Notes: generated from the letters alone by a model not told the origin. DNA of 64,000 bases from Kappaphycus alvarezii (GCA_002205965.3 NADL03000648.1:372001-436000), one strand, 5' to 3'. Counted from the first letter of the stretch, positions 23,471 to 37,312 are shown. Translations and numbers: made by a program.

Positions 23471-26400
23471 ATAACATATTAAGGATAAAGACGTTATCCA
23501 ATGGATTACCACAAAGGAAAAGTAAGAAAATGCATTGAAAAAGCTTAACATTTCCTATATTGGCTCATAAATGCTTTGAAGGAAGGAAAAGAAGGAAAAT
23601 ACTATTTTATATGACAGTAAATCGAAGTAAAAATGCTTAATTTATACTTTTTTATTTGCTCTTTTTTGTAATTCTTCCCCATTTGCTTTTGCTTAGATTA
23701 TTTACTTACCTCCAGAGTTCTTCGGATACTTTTTTCGCTTTTATACTGACGGAATGCTAACCAAACGAATCTCCGGTACAATTTCCAGTAAGAAATTATC
23801 TCCAATGCTAATGTCAAGGACACTTTTAAGCTGTTGAAGGAGAGTTGACACCATCAGATCTTGCACAAGCAAAGTAGCAACATCTACAAGGATTAAATTG
23901 TCATTCACTTCGCTCCCGATGTAGGTTGCCTCCTTCCATAAGTAGAACACCATTATTCGCTTTACATCAGCCCCTTAACAGGGTTCGAGCTGTGATATTT
24001 CTATGACCTCTCCATGTCCAGAATCACGAAGGTTTTTTTGGAATATTTCGAATGCTCTAGAAATAAGAAATTCTAAGAAATACCGATTGTTAACGAAATG
24101 ATACCCTGAATGCATAAAGAATTGAAGACGTGAAAAGGCTTTTTTCCCTAAAATTTTGTTAACGTTTTTCGCAATTTATTTTAGAAACGACAAATATAGC
24201 CTTCATAGCAAAGGTTAATCTCTTGTGAAAAAGGTCCATCATTCCGCAAAAACTTCGTAATCAGCGGCTGAAAGTCCGAACCGCCCCAGTCTCAATACCT
24301 CTAGACGCCATGTCAAAGATGTGGCTGCGGCGCTCATGATACCTCTGCTTTATCTGGTACCGTTTTCGAACTTTCTGCTTGAAAATTTGGTACCAAAAAT
24401 TAAAAATAGAATGACCAGTTATCCCATCGCCATAACCCGGAAGGCAGCGTCCAACGTTCCAATTGGTTCTTTGTGGTGCAGTAATAGGGAGTTAGGCTAT
24501 AAGTTCCACTTGAGTGTTCGAAGCCCAATGTACAAGTGGAGTGGTAGAGCGTGTTGTGTTTTGAGCAAACCATGATTGAGCTTAGAACTAACTAGGACGT
24601 GATGTCACTCTATAGAGTTGAACGATAATAGGGTTGGGTGAACCAACAAGAAATCCATCCAGAACAGGAAACAAACCAAAACGTTTAACTAAGGAAAGTT
24701 GATACTACAGGGCTCTTTTGATCAAGTTAAAGAACGGCAGCAGTGCCGAATAGTTGCAAATATAGGGGATATCCTACCGTAGGCAGTTGGTTGCTTGTTT
24801 TCTCCAGAATAGGCTCATGGAAGTAGTGACCAATAATAGTTGGCTAGCCTAATGTTAGAGTTAAAGGTTAATCTCAGAAACAATTTTACATGTTGCGGAG
24901 GAAATATTGGGAATTAAAATTGCAAATTATGAGAGACTCTCTTTGAGGCATTAATGTAAACTGGCGTATTCTAAGCGGAAGAAAACTTTTATATTGTCTT
25001 GTTCTTGCACTAATAGAAGCTTGGATACTTAATTTTTTACTGCTTTCATTGGCTTACTTTAGGTACATTCACAAAGCAGACAGAATTCAAAAGCCAGTGT
25101 TGCTGAGCGCAAAAATCTATTTTTCCATATTCAAAACTTAGTCAAACGTAGTAAAATTTGTCTCCGTAAGAGAAATTGGAATTTCAATGTGCGCTCAGCA
25201 GCTTAAACATGTGGAAAAGGCCAAAAAATAGCTCTACTAATTATTTTTCATGAAGCTTTTGTACATATTTGGAAGAATTTGTGAGTAGGGATGGTCTACA
25301 ATGGAGGGCTTGTAACCTCGAGTAAGTTCGAAACTTCTCAGCTTTTGCTCCTATTTCATATCGCAGGGAAAGCGCATCAACATTGTTCCACACCGCTCAG
25401 TGGTTATTACTGAAGTAATAAGCAATTTTGAAGAATGCATGCGCCAGGGTCGGAAGGACTTTTTTCTTCCTTTCGAAGAAACTAATCCATTCTTCCACGG
25501 CGTGAGAAACAAGTATTGAACTTGATTCCGAATAGGCGCAGGAGGTTACCTAGTTCACTGACTGATAAATCTATTTCCCCAGAAATATTTAAAGTGCAAT
25601 ACGCAAACTTTATCCGTTTTTTCTCAACTTAAGTTTTATTCAAAACTTTGTAAGGTCGACGGAGCGCGCCGTGTGAAAGTTGAAAGGGTGCATTATCCGC
25701 AAATTATAGGAGATCATGAAAGAAGAACAAGTCAATTTTGATATTATTTTTGGAACAAGAGAATATCTTCCCAAAATACAATACTCGAGACAATAAAGAA
25801 ATTCTGACATTCTTCTTTAAATTTGTGGACTTTTGTGTAGCATATTTATATTAATACGTGATTAACGGCTTCAAAACTCAACAATGTTCTTGCAGGGCGA
25901 TCATGTCCTCGAGATAGAGTTAAGAGTTCACATGGAACTTTTTTCGCTACTCATTACGAAATCGTTCCGTATCAGAAGCCGCGTTGGACATCTTACTTTT
26001 TGGAATTTTTCCGGTTAGAATCTGAGGGCTACCTTGGAGTAATATTGCTCTCGAATATGAGAAGAACAGTTTTTGGTCACTTAATGTTTATAAGAGATAG
26101 AATTGACTTCTGTGTAAATCTGAAAAACAAGGCTTTGTGAGGTAAGTCTATGAGAGCGCTACTAAATAGATATGACCGAATTGGTGCTTTTTTCATTTAA
26201 TTTCGCTACCCTAAAAGAAGAACGCTCCACCATGAATAATTCAAAAGTTTATCTCCTCAATCATTGAGTTCATTACTGTCAATAGGAAGTAAAGTATCCG
26301 TTCAGTCAACTCGATTTCAATTCAGTTGCAACTAAGTCAATGTAAAAAGGACTCGCAGCGTGATTATTTGTGCTTGAGTTAATGAATTCCTTTATGCATA

Positions 26401-28560
26401 ATAACAGAAGCTTCATCTCGACCAAATCTGTATGCAAATTCTGTGAAAATCGTATTCAAATAGTCTTGAATCTCTAGATTGTCAGAAGGAGCTCCGCTCG
26501 AATTAGAAAAAATCATTTCACCCTTTTTCCATAGTCTGTCATAAAGAATAATACCAGGTTTCGACTAGTATCAACTAAGTGTCAAACAAGCAGGATAAAA
26601 ACAACTTTGCGTGTTCTTCGTCAATATATTATGTGCGTTCCAAAAAACATCGCCACAATTGTGGCTGAATTCAATAACATCGAATATTGCTCTTTTGACT
26701 AACTTACAAGCTGCTCTTTTTGGGTCTAATTTGCTTTCGTAATCTACAATTATACTTTCATATTCCTTGACTACCCTCTCCATTATCGTAAGAGCCGTGT
26801 TAGTGTTAAAACCTGGAAAAATCGGAAATGCTTGCGAAAAATATATTACATTTATCTCTTAGAGATTGACGGCAGATTGACAGCGTATCAATATTTATTG
26901 CGATATTTAAATTGCGGATCAAGATAACTATCTTTTCCGTATTTAAACAGCAGGTTTCTCTAGGGAACAAGACATTCAACAACATCAAATTATCCCAAAT
27001 AATGTGCTCTTTAAAGGATAATGCTACAACGTCATTGAACAGAGGCGTTACAACAACTAAAAAGAATTTGTCACTTGTGAGAGGTATAAGTCTGCTAATA
27101 CTGTATTAAGATGATTGATGGAATCTTAACAAATGTTCCTCAATTCTATGTATCTGCTGGTGGAAACCCCGATGAAAAAAACTAAATTCTCTTCATTATA
27201 TGCTACATATGATACCATAGAGAATAAACGAATCTCGGCATTTGGTAGCAATCCTTCTTCAAAAAATGCCGTTCTCTTTTAGATACAACAGGGGTACATT
27301 TCCAATATATTCCTGTCTTTCCTGGAGTACATAGTGTTTCCAGTTGTATTTCAGAAAACACCGACATTATCTTAACCAATAAGCTGCAGGCGAAAGTGTT
27401 CTTCTAATATCGCTTGTTTTTTGCACCGCTCTCGGCTTAATCGTTTATCACAGTAAATCTGAAGTTCCCCTCCCAAACGTAATCTAAATCTGATTCTTCT
27501 GGGTTTCCACATTATTTAGCCAGCTGCAACTTCTGCCTTGATATTACCATGGAATAATACATTTACCAATGCTTTAAGGTGTTAAATACCTCTCTTGAGT
27601 GCTCTTACTTCACAAGACCATTATATCAATCAAAACGAAAACTATTTTTGGAAAACCTCTCACCTCTGAAATGATGCTACGATAGGCCCGCATGTGCCAC
27701 ATAGATTTATTCTGCCGCTCTCTATTTTCGTAACAAAGCTTTCAGTCAGTCCGGCCTTGGTATTGGTTATGTGGTGGGATACTCTGTTATGTCTCCGCAT
27801 ATCAATTGAAAAGGCGTGATAAGATCAATCTGAATCGTCATAAGGCATTCACGCCTTGGATCTTATTTGACAGGGATGGCAAGGTCCACCAGGAGCACTT
27901 GAAATACTCCGTTAATAGGTATTCTCAGGTAGTACGTTGCTTCTGTTAAGGTAGTTTCTTTTGATATTCCTGCATCTTTTAACTTTATTTTTGATGTCTG
28001 AGGTAATCCTATATAAATTCTGCCTCAGCAATGGATCAAATGTCACTCTTTCTATTTTAATTGCAATACAGCCGTGTAATATCTCCATGACCCATGAAAC
28101 GAGTATTTGGGCACTCTTACCTTTGGGCTGACTGTATTGGGAAGGTATAACTGATCCGCCAATGCTATGGCGGAATCAGCCCGTATTTCCATGCGACGAT
28201 CGAGGGAGTCTTTTCCCTCACTTTTCATGTCTCAGCAAAATTGGGCCGCCTGTGCGCGATTTGGGGATGATTACTGGTCTTCTGGAGCTGTATATTTGAG
28301 ATTTGCTTCGCGTGGTGTGGTACATTGGTGCTTTTGACATCATCTTAAAATTTTCTTATGTGATTTGGACGTTTCGCTCGATGATTGAGCGGTGTAGTAG
28401 AGTCTAACAGGTCTTTTGTGTGAACGCGAACCGCAGAACTTTTCTGGTTCTTGAGGGGAGCTTTGGAAGTAGCTTGAATGCGGAGTCACTCTAGTTGTCC
28501 TTTGGGCTTTGTACGTACAAAGCAGTTATTTGTGGAATAGTTCTTTGAATCATGTGTCCA
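23471..28560. other. AT-rich, gene-free island (right part)
   Basis: About 5 kb of AT-rich sequence with no recognisable gene, RNA or structured repeat. Short open frames (for example 24321-24575 plus, 26571-26783 minus) have no recognisable domain. GC rises at about 28560, where Gypsy-A becomes readable. Confidence 0.55.
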
Positions 28561-28576
28561 ACCAACATGGTATGAC

Positions 28577-30290
28577 CTATACGGACGTCACGATGTAAGC
28601 GGCTGCAAAAAGAGAGAGCAACCGGCGTACTCGGATGGCGTATGAACCGTTGAGGAGGAAGTCCAAGAAGGGAGTTCTGCACCTTCGCCCGGAAGCATTG
28701 TTCAGACTTACGCAGAACGAGAGTTCCTCAGAGGAATATATCGAAATCGAGACCGTGAGGACCGAAGAAGGCGGACAAGGTGAGATATTACAAGTGGGGA
28801 CCGAATCGGAGGAAGCCCTGTTGTTAGGTCCGCGGAGTACCGCTTCGAGTTCGTCCGCTTCGGTCGGTCGCCTTTGTTGGATTTGTGCGAGACCGGACCA
28901 TTTTGCTGGTGAATGCCCACATGTGGACGCTACAATACGCCAACATATCTTGGCCGAATTTAGGGCTAACCTGTACAAGATGGCTGCGCTTAAGACCAAT
29001 CGAGGGCGAATGCAACAGAGGAAAGACCCGGACAGGGACAAGTTCCAGCTTTTGGGAAAGAAGAACCGTGGGTATACCGGTCCTTTGGGAAATACCAAGA
29101 GGATGACCAGAAAAAAGGACAAGAGGAGTAATTTTGTCGCCTAAATTTCTCGAGTATCGAACTCATATCAAATCCGAAGGTATCAGGACCACTTTTGGAC
29201 ATCGAAACCAAGAATCTGCACCAGAAGGTAATCCGCCTCATGAGAAAGAAGAATTATAAGGTCTTTCTATCGCTAGGGACAAGTCCGAGTAGGTCCGTAC
29301 CTTTGAAAGGAGTGCTTCATACTGGAGCTGGGCCAAATTTAGTGCACGTTAACGCCATTCCCCTGGGATGGGAGAAGTTTCCATGTCCTTATAAGGCCTC
29401 TCTACGGATCATCGACGCATCCAACAATCCCCTTTTCCCAATTGGCCATATCCCCTTATATGTCCGAATCAGATATCTTTTAGCGATGGTCAAGTTCCTG
29501 GCAATTCCAATTTTATCGTTCAGATGAATCCCTGGCACGAGCTTCATAGACCGATTTGCCAAGGCTATCCTACCAAGTAGAAAGAAGGTCTTGTTCAATG
29601 ATGCTCCCGCCGTAGTGGTACTATCGACCTTTACCGCTAAACCTGGACAAAGGGCCCCTCTGGGACTAGCACCTACAAGGTCAAACAAGACCAGGGTCGC
29701 GAGAGAAACTGCCATCCCTCCATTGTCCAAGAAAGTGGTCACGGCACAGTCGGAGTCTTCCGGCTTTATGCTGATTCAGAACACTCCGAAAACAGTCGCC
29801 ACGTCCATGACATTAATGGCCAATGACGTACGGGATATCATCCCCACGATGCTGTTCCCGGTCGCTGTGACGAACTTCAGCACCAGATCTGTAAGGTTGA
29901 GGAAGACCGAATTAATCGGACATGCTATGGCTCCATCGACGGAGATACTGACCATTCCCGAGGACGAGGAGAACCAAGAGGGACTCATGAAACGACGACC
30001 GCCGAAGAAGAGATCTGGAGAAAGTACTTCCATATTGGAATGAAGGACCCAAAGACACGGGACAGAGTGATCGGCCTGTTACAGGAGTTTCAGTCCCCAT
30101 GTCATCAGCTCAGTTGGGAACAGTCAAAGCGACGACCCATCGGATTACCCTGAAGGACGGATCCAGACCGGTGTATCAACAACCGTACCGTGTTGGTCAA
30201 AAAGCCCGATAAGCGAAAAGGACCGAAGGTATCCGGATGCTCAAGGCAGGAGTGATCGAACCGTCACAAGCGGAATGGGCCAGCCCTGCT
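28577..30290 (+). mobile_element. Ty3/Gypsy relic (Gypsy-A), 5' part only
   Basis: Open blocks carry a gag zinc knuckle (CWICARPDHFAGEC, a perfect C-x2-C-x4-H-x4-C) at about 28875-28916, a protease-like HTGAGPNLVHVN segment near 29320 and, near 30160-30280, a reverse-transcriptase lead-in (SRPVYQQPYR, then GVIEPSQAEWASPA). The RT ends abruptly at 30290, where Gypsy-B begins. The same motifs in Gypsy-B (ARPIYQQPYR, GVIEPTQS) show that the two belong to related families. No LTR was found upstream, and nothing to the right of Gypsy-B continues the RT. It is an old partial copy with several breaks. Confidence 0.75.
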
Positions 30291-30544
30291 AGTTTTACTA
30301 GTCCTCTTCTGCTCTGTATCGCACCGTCACCGTCTCCGCGTAATTCCCCCAACCGCGACACGGTTAGCTCATCCCGAGAGTGAGCCAGCCTCTGTCTTGT
30401 GATTCCCTTGTTATTCCGTTCAGTGGTCCCTCGCTGGTTGCAGACCTACCTAACGCTCTTCTAATCTACCGAGGTCCTTCCCTTTTCCGAACGGAGACTT
30501 CCTCTAGGTAAGAGAGAAGTAAACCCTAACGGTTTAATACATCA
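30291..30544 (+). repeat. Gypsy-B 5' LTR
   Basis: Shares GTTTTACTAGTCC, CGTCACCGTCTCCGC, the GTTGCAGACCTACCTAACGC block and TTTTCCGAACGGAGA with 40124-40376. It ends TCA, two bases before a TGGTATCCC primer-site candidate. Confidence 0.85.
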
Positions 30545-30597
30545 ACTGGTATCCCGACGTAGAACCTCTCTTGGTTAATTCCGTACGGTTTTAGGTT

Positions 30598-33046
30598 TTG
30601 AGAAGATACGCCACTGGAAAACAAGAGAAGACAAGGTCGAAAATCACTGTATTATCCGTTCGGTACCTCAAGAAAGGAGATACCGAAGTCAAGATTTCCG
30701 CCCTCGTAGACCGCCCGGAAGGCTCCGAGTCTTCCCAGATCACCCGCTGTGCGCCGTCGGCGCTGACGAAGCCGCTCGCCGAACTGGAACGGTATTTGCA
30801 TGACTGTGCACGGATCCAAGCGACGCCAACAAGTGCAGCCGACCCCGTTACTTCGGCCCCCTATTGGTTTTTTCCAGGACCACCGTCCGGAGAGAGTGGA
30901 ATGGCAACAGCCATGACATCAGCGATCGGTTTGGAAAGGGCCTGGTGGATACACAGCGAGGTTGTCCCGCATATATTGGATGCCCTGGGTCCTCAAGTCC
31001 GTACGGAAGTTGATAACGCAACAGAAGAAGTGAAGAAGAAAATCCGTTCGGAATTAAAGTTCGAAATACAGGAGATGGTTAAGAAGGAGGTGCAGGAACA
31101 AATCCGTTCGGTTATGGAGTCCGAGTTCAAAGCGAAGGTGTATGACCTAATGGCCGAGGCTGCGGAGCCGATGTTCATGCCATTTCTTCGGGAAGAGACT
31201 ACAGCTCTGATGAAGCGTTTCGCAAATATGCCCATCGAGGATTTACTCAGAGCTGATGAGGAGTCCAAACCCGTACCGGATAATTCGAGCAGTCTACTAA
31301 CCGGAAATCTCACCAAGAGTCTACCAAGCCCATCTGGGCATTCTCAGTTTAAAAACCTCGAACAAGGTAATGCAAATCCTTTACGGGAGTCGGCTGTTCC
31401 ACCCATGGATGTGAGACAACCGTGCTTTCCGGTTAACCCTACTGGGGTACGAGACTCTGATGATGAGGAGTCGAGCCCAAACGCCGTAGCGGACGTGGTG
31501 AGCGTGATGATGATCGCTCTCCTTCCTGTCAAGGTAAGAAGAAATCAAGGTCGCGTTGCAAGTATCGAGAAGAGAAGACTAGTACCGATTCGGAATTCGA
31601 CAGTTCAAGTTCCGATGATGGCCCGAAGAAGAGCCGAAGCCGCAAGAAAAAGAAGAAGAGTAAGAAGGGTTCCCGTCGTCGGCGTTCCAATTATTCAAGT
31701 GATTCGAATACCGATTCGGAATCGTCGAGTTCATCCAGTTCGTCGTCGTCCGGTTCGGATGGTTCCCGTCGCGGGAAGAAAAAGAAGAAGAGGTCTACTA
31801 AGAAGATGAAACCGATAAGGTCCTTAAATGAGTTGTTCACGAAAGCAGTGAACTACAAGACCTATCGTTTGGAACTCCGTTCGGCAGATTCTCACGGATC
31901 GTCGAGGGTAATTGTGAAGTATCGAAAGAAGATAGACATCCAGATGAGACCGAACGTGTTCTCTGGATCAGATCCGATCGCGGTTTTGACCTTTTTGGCC
32001 AAGTTCAAAGACGCTTGTAATATGAATTTCGTGCCGGAGCAGGCCGCCATGTGGTTTTTCAGTTTTACCTCACCGGGCAAGCCGAAGTGTTAGTGCAAGC
32101 TCGTATGACCGGCGATTTGATGGCGATGGATAGAAACCATCATGAGTAGCTCCGTTCGTACAAAGAAGTGGTTCAGTTTTTACTCTGTACGTATGCAACC
32201 GATGAGTTAATCGTGATGGCCTATTCGGAAGTTGTGAACTTTAAGCAAAGTTCTTCGATGACCGAGGAGTCCTATTCCCGGATGTTGTGAGACAAAGCTC
32301 TCCGTTGCGGTACTTTATTTTCCGCTCGGAGGTTGAAATCGTTGTTCGTAGATGGCTTGTTGCCTGCCACATGCAAGCGGGTGCGGCTGTATCTCTCCAC
32401 TCACCCGAATGCAGATTATCAGACAGTAGTCAATCATGCCCACGCATTGGGAGAAGGGTATCGTACAGCTCTCCGACCGGTATCGAATATAGCAACAAGT
32501 TACCGGTTACGGAAAGAGACACAATTTCAACCACGTGACCGACCGGGAAAAGCATTAACGATCGAAATTCATTCGCAGGAAGACAGTTCGACCGTGACCG
32601 AACGGGATGAAGATTTGGAAGTTCTTGCTTTAACTCAAGGTGACCGTACGGGTAACAGCGTTACTACGTATTCAACGCCGCCCTCGATCTTCTATCCGTC
32701 CGGACCATCGTCGCCTGCAGCAATGCAGCCGGCGAAACCCTCTCAAGGAAGCTCGCCGGCAGGTACAGTTAGCGCTCCTGTGAATCGCGCTAGCACCCCT
32801 CCGTCTGGGTCTAAACCTCCATTCTGTCTTCTTTGTTTAGATCCGAGCCACTTCGTCTGTCCTTACTTGAATGATACCGACCGATCGAAATTAATGCAGA
32901 TCCGTAGCCAAAACTATCGCCGCTTTATGGAAAACAAGTACAACTTCACTGCGGTTCCCCGCAGATTGGCCCATCTCGTGCGTCGCATTCGAGTAACATT
33001 ATGGAGGAAGTTATTACTGAAACACTCCCTCTTCCGGGACAAATAG
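30598..33046 (+). mobile_element. Gypsy-B gag region
   Basis: The first part (about 31000-31200) is a charged, heptad-like helical stretch (EEVKKKIRSELKFEI, KKEVQEQIRSVMESEF), probably a coiled coil. Basic Ser/Arg-rich tracts follow, then a capsid-like region. It ends in a knuckle-like CLLCLDPSHFVC at about 32825-32860. Order and position fit gag. Confidence 0.65.
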
Positions 33047-33229
33047 ATAACACCGAGTCGAAAAAAGATGCCGGAAACGCGTAGGGGCTTCGTCGTTTCC
33101 GATTTGTAATTCTAAAGGTCTTCGTTGGACAACGTAACGGAAGACCTCCTCTCTGCCGTCTGATTTCTCTCTGAGTTATGATTCTAGTGCTGGTGATTCT
33201 CTTTATTTCTTTAAGAAGCGCAACTACAA

Positions 33230-33530
33230 AGTCTCAATGACCGTTGGACGAGATCTGTCCTTAATGATTCCTTTAACAACTGTCCTTGATACCGGAGCGG
33301 GACCAAGTATAGTGAATGTGCGCACCCTACCGGATCCTCGGAAATTATCTATCCGTTCGGTTACCGTACCCCCTTTACTGGATGCCTCAAATAAACCCAT
33401 TCGATTTTTGGGTACTCTTGATCTTAATATCTGTATCGGTGAATTGAAGACTCGTGTTCGTTTCCTGTTGGTCGGTAATCTAGCCGTCGATTGCATTCTT
33501 CATTTATTGATCAACGCGTGCGAGCTATTT
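33230..33530 (+). mobile_element. Gypsy-B protease region
   Basis: TTVLDTGAGPSIVNVRTL carries the D-T-G-A-G/x active-site signature of retropepsins, followed by LDASNKPIRFLGTL and FLVGNLAVDCIL, the usual Gypsy protease strands. Confidence 0.8.
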
Positions 33531-34189
33531 TACCATCCGACCGGAAAGTTGTATTTCACCATGCACCACCAGTTAATATTGTTAGCACAACGTTACCGAA
33601 GACGGAGACAAAGTCGAAACATTCTACGTCTAGTCAAGCCCTTTCCTTTGAGTCCCGATCGCGGAAGATTCATCTTGCTTCCCGGTAACAATACTCCCTG
33701 TTGGTCATGTTTCAATTCGTGTTCAATGCGGACCGGTGGTTTGTGCCTTGTCCAGAACCATCCCAAACCCTTACTCAAACATCTAGCCCTCATGGCAAAT
33801 GGTATCATGGACATTCGCCCGAACCGACCGTTCGTCGTTTTAATGAGTAATTTTTGTAGTAAGACTGTAACTCTCCCTAAGAATACAGTCGTGGGTCTCG
33901 CTCTACCTGCACCCGCTCGGATTTTGTCCGCCAATCTTCCCACTGCCAGGATGGAACCTCATCTTAAGGAAGTGAGTAAGGATAAGGACTCTAATTCTGA
34001 AACTATTTTACCGACCGGTTCAAGCAGAGACGAGAAGACTGTACTCAATTGGCAGTCGCAACGTAATTATACCTCGAATGACAGACCGATCTGCCAAGAA
34101 GGATTGCAACCAGATTGGCATGATCAGGTCCGCGTCGGTGTGAAAGAAGAGAAAATAAGAAAAGATGTCCTCAACTTGTTGGACGAGTT

Positions 34190-34860
34190 CTCCGAAATGT
34201 GGACTGACCGTCTCGGAAAGATAGATATAGCTAAGCATCGAATTGAGCTAACGCCAGATGCTAGGCCAATCTATCAGCAACCGTACCGTGCCGGGCCAAA
34301 AGCAAGAGAATTCGAGAAAAAAGAGATCGACCAGATTTTATCCGCCGGAGTGATTGAGCCCACACAGTCGTAATGGGCCAGTTCGGTCGTATTCGCGCCA
34401 AAGAAGGACGGCACTTTACGTTTTTGTATAGACTATAGGATACTGAATGCTGTAACCGTACGGGATTCCTATCCCATACCAAGGATGGATGAGTGTATCG
34501 ACTCGATGGGAGAGGCCACTGTCTTTTCTACTCTAGACTGTAACAGTGGCTACTGGAAAGTCGAGATACCGGAAGAGGAGAGAGACAAGACTACCTTTTC
34601 TAGCCATCATGGTTTGTTTCGTTTTACCCGTATGCCTTTCGGTCTTAAGAATGCTCCCGCGACGTTCCAAAGGGCTGTCGATATAATCCTTGTCCTTTCA
34701 CGGGTTAAGTGGCAGTATGCCTTCGTTTACTTGGACGACGTGATAATTTATTCTAAGACCGTTTTGGAACATTTTCAGCATGTTAGAGAATTGTTGAGCC
34801 TTTTAAGAGCCGCTGGTGTTACACTTCTCTTGGCGAAGTGCACCTTCTTTTAGGCAGAGG
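34190..34860 (+). mobile_element. Gypsy-B reverse transcriptase region
   Basis: Clear RT landmarks: ARPIYQQPYRAG, GVIEP, VVFAPKKDGTLRFCIDYR, FSTLDCNSGYWKVEIP, FRFTRMPFGLKNAPATFQR and FVYLDDVIIYSK, which includes the Y-x-D-D active site. Confidence 0.92.
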
Positions 34861-34899
34861 TCTCGTATCTGGGCCATGTCATCCGTCCGAATCAACTCC

Positions 34900-35560
34900 T
34901 CGTGGATAACAGGAATTGCGATGCTATCAAAAGAGCGCTTCAACCGACTAACCAGAAGGAATTAAGGTCCTTTTTAGGAATGTGCAACGTTTACCGTCGG
35001 TTTATAAAGGGGTTCGCCAAGATAGCTGCGCCCTTGAACGAGAAGACTAGAAAAGGAAGTCCGTTCGAATTCAGTATCCTAGATGATGAAGAATTTGATG
35101 CCTTTATGACGCTGAAAAAGAATTTGGTATCACCACCTATCCTGGCTTTACTCCTCATCGGTTATAAATACACATTGGACACTGACGCTTGTGAGTATCA
35201 AGTCGGATGCACACTTTTACACTTTTACAAGAACAACCGAACGGTGATAAACTGCCTGCTGGGTATTAGAGTAGGAGTTTGATCAAAGCGGAACAGAATT
35301 ATTCGACTACCGAGAAAGAATGCCTAGCGGTTGTTTGGTCAATTGTAACTCTACGGCCTTACCTTTATGGCGACACGTTTACTCTCTGTGCGTATCACCA
35401 TGCATTGCGTAAGATTTTGAATCTGGCTGACGCATCCGGCCGGCTTGCGATATGGCGGTAGAGGTTAGCTGAGTACGAATATGATGTGGAATACCGCCCG
35501 GATATCAAGCATCAATTGGCTGATGGTGTATCTAGACTCCGAACGAAAGGTGAAGACGAC
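34900..35560 (+). mobile_element. Gypsy-B connection and RNase H region
   Basis: A LRSFLGMCNVYRRFIKGFA connection segment, YTLDTDACEYQVGCTLL (RNase H D-A-S/C-x-x-x-G), NYSTTEKECLAVVW and YRPDIKHQLADGVSR give the standard Gypsy RNase H order. Confidence 0.88.
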
Positions 35561-35879
35561 ACAGATATCGACTATGAAGTCCCTTGTTTTATTGTTGAAA
35601 GCAACGCAGAACCGGAAAAAGCTGAAAGAGAAAGTTTGCTGGACTTCCACGACGCTGTAGTCGCTTTTTGGAAATCCGAACTCTGTGATAATATAATCAT
35701 TGGCTTACCGGAGGTGATGGCACTTGCAGAGGTTGATGAACCTCCAAACCCGTTTACGGTAGAATAGTTCCTAGCTGAACAAGCCAAGGACGAATTATGC
35801 CTAGGGAAGGCCAATGCAGTTGTTGAACTTGGTTCAGAGTTCGACTTCGACCGATACTGCATTCTTGTTCGAAATTCCA

Positions 35880-36640
35880 AATTGGACGGAGCTCTACAAC
35901 GAGTTGTTCCTAAGTCGCTCCGAGCACGGTTACTGTACATGGCTCATTATCCCCGTTTAGCCGGTCACCCAGGTGGAACTAGAATGTATTATTCCCTTCG
36001 TAGGGAGTACGACTGGCCGCAAATGGCTAATGATGTGTTTATGACCGTCCGGTATTGTGTTACCTGTGCTCGTAACCGCGGAATCGTACGGAAGTTTCAG
36101 AAGTTTATGAAACTCTTCCTGGCTAGTGGCCACCTCAAATTCGTCGCAATGAATTTGCTCGGAACGCTCCGGAAGACTACTCGTGGCTTTGTCTTTATTC
36201 TGGCTATCACCGACCGGTTCCCCAAGCTCACTCGCTGTATTCCTTTACGAACTACTACCGCCGCGGTTTTCGCAGCTGCTTTCCTTTACTACTGCGTTTA
36301 TGCTTAAGGCGCCCCTCTTTATGTCTTAACCTATAGCGGGAAACAGTTTACTGCTAAGTTATTTTACGCGGTTTGCAGTATGCTGGGATCCCGCCATTTC
36401 TTAACCACGGCCTATCACCCACAAACTAATGGGCAAGCCGAACGGTTTAATAAGACAATTGTACAGCGCCTCTGTCACTATGCGGAAGAACATCAAACCG
36501 AATGGGATCCTTATCCACAACTATTGACCTAAGCCTACAATATGCAGGTACACCGGGTAACGGAAACTACTCCCTTTGATTTGGTATTAACTCTACATCC
36601 GCCGAGTATCACCGCTACGGGAACAATTGATCGAGTGGCT
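35880..36640 (+). mobile_element. Gypsy-B integrase region
   Basis: A zinc head (H...HPGGTRMYYSLRREYDWP, then C-VTC), a core with FVFILAITDRFPKLTR, TYSGKQFTAK, HPQTNGQAERFNKT and a W-D-P-Y-x-Q-L-L-T segment form a textbook Gypsy integrase. Confidence 0.88.
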
Positions 36641-37156
36641 GACTCCGCTACGGATGAAACCCTAACTCCTGTACAGCTGAAACAAGCGACGATGCGCCGA
36701 CTTCTGTATGCTTTACAAAAAGCTAACTTGAAGATGACTACCGCACAGGAAAAAGAAAAACAGAACTTTGATCGGAAAGTGAGATTCCGACCGGTTAACC
36801 GTTCGGGGATATTGTATTTGTCAATCTACCGCCACGGGCTCTGCGTCCTGTCGAACGAGCAGAAAAAGATCCGTTAACGGGAGAAGTTGACACCGACGAG
36901 GCAAGGCTAGAAGAGGGAAGGAAAAGCTTCTTCCCCGCACTACTGGTCCGTACGTGGTCAAATCTTTTACCGACTCGGTTTTCTACATTGAGCAAGATGA
37001 TTTCCTTATCCCCGCCAGTATTGACCGGGTTACTAAGGTTCCGAGCGGTCGTTTTCCATTATCTGGTTTATCCGATACGGCTACAGTTCCTACCCTCGGT
37101 CTGGTGAATCCTCTACAGTACCTACTCTTCCCGATCGGCATTCTCCTACTTTATTA

Positions 37157-37312
37157 CCTTCCAATACGGAGGACGAGGAATACGTGGTGGAAAATATCGT
37201 GTCGTTCCTCGAAACACCGACCAGAATTGAGTACAGAGTCCGTTGGATCGGATATTCCCCGGATGAGGATACGTTTGAACCCGCTGACGGCCTCCCGGAA
37301 ACCCATATACGT
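37157..37312 (+). mobile_element. Gypsy-B chromodomain
   Basis: EYVVENIVSFLET, then EYRVRWIGYSPDEDTFEPA and LPETHIRHYW: the canonical chromodomain, with aromatic-cage-like Y/W positions, the V-R-W-x-G-Y strand and the D-T-F/W-E-P motif. It marks Gypsy-B as a chromovirus; such domains bind modified histone tails and steer integration towards heterochromatin. Confidence 0.9.

Noticed and set aside
24460-24560. Possible tRNA or tRNA-derived SINE (GTGTTCGAAGCCC resembles a B box)
   Set aside because: No convincing A box or acceptor stem pairing could be found.
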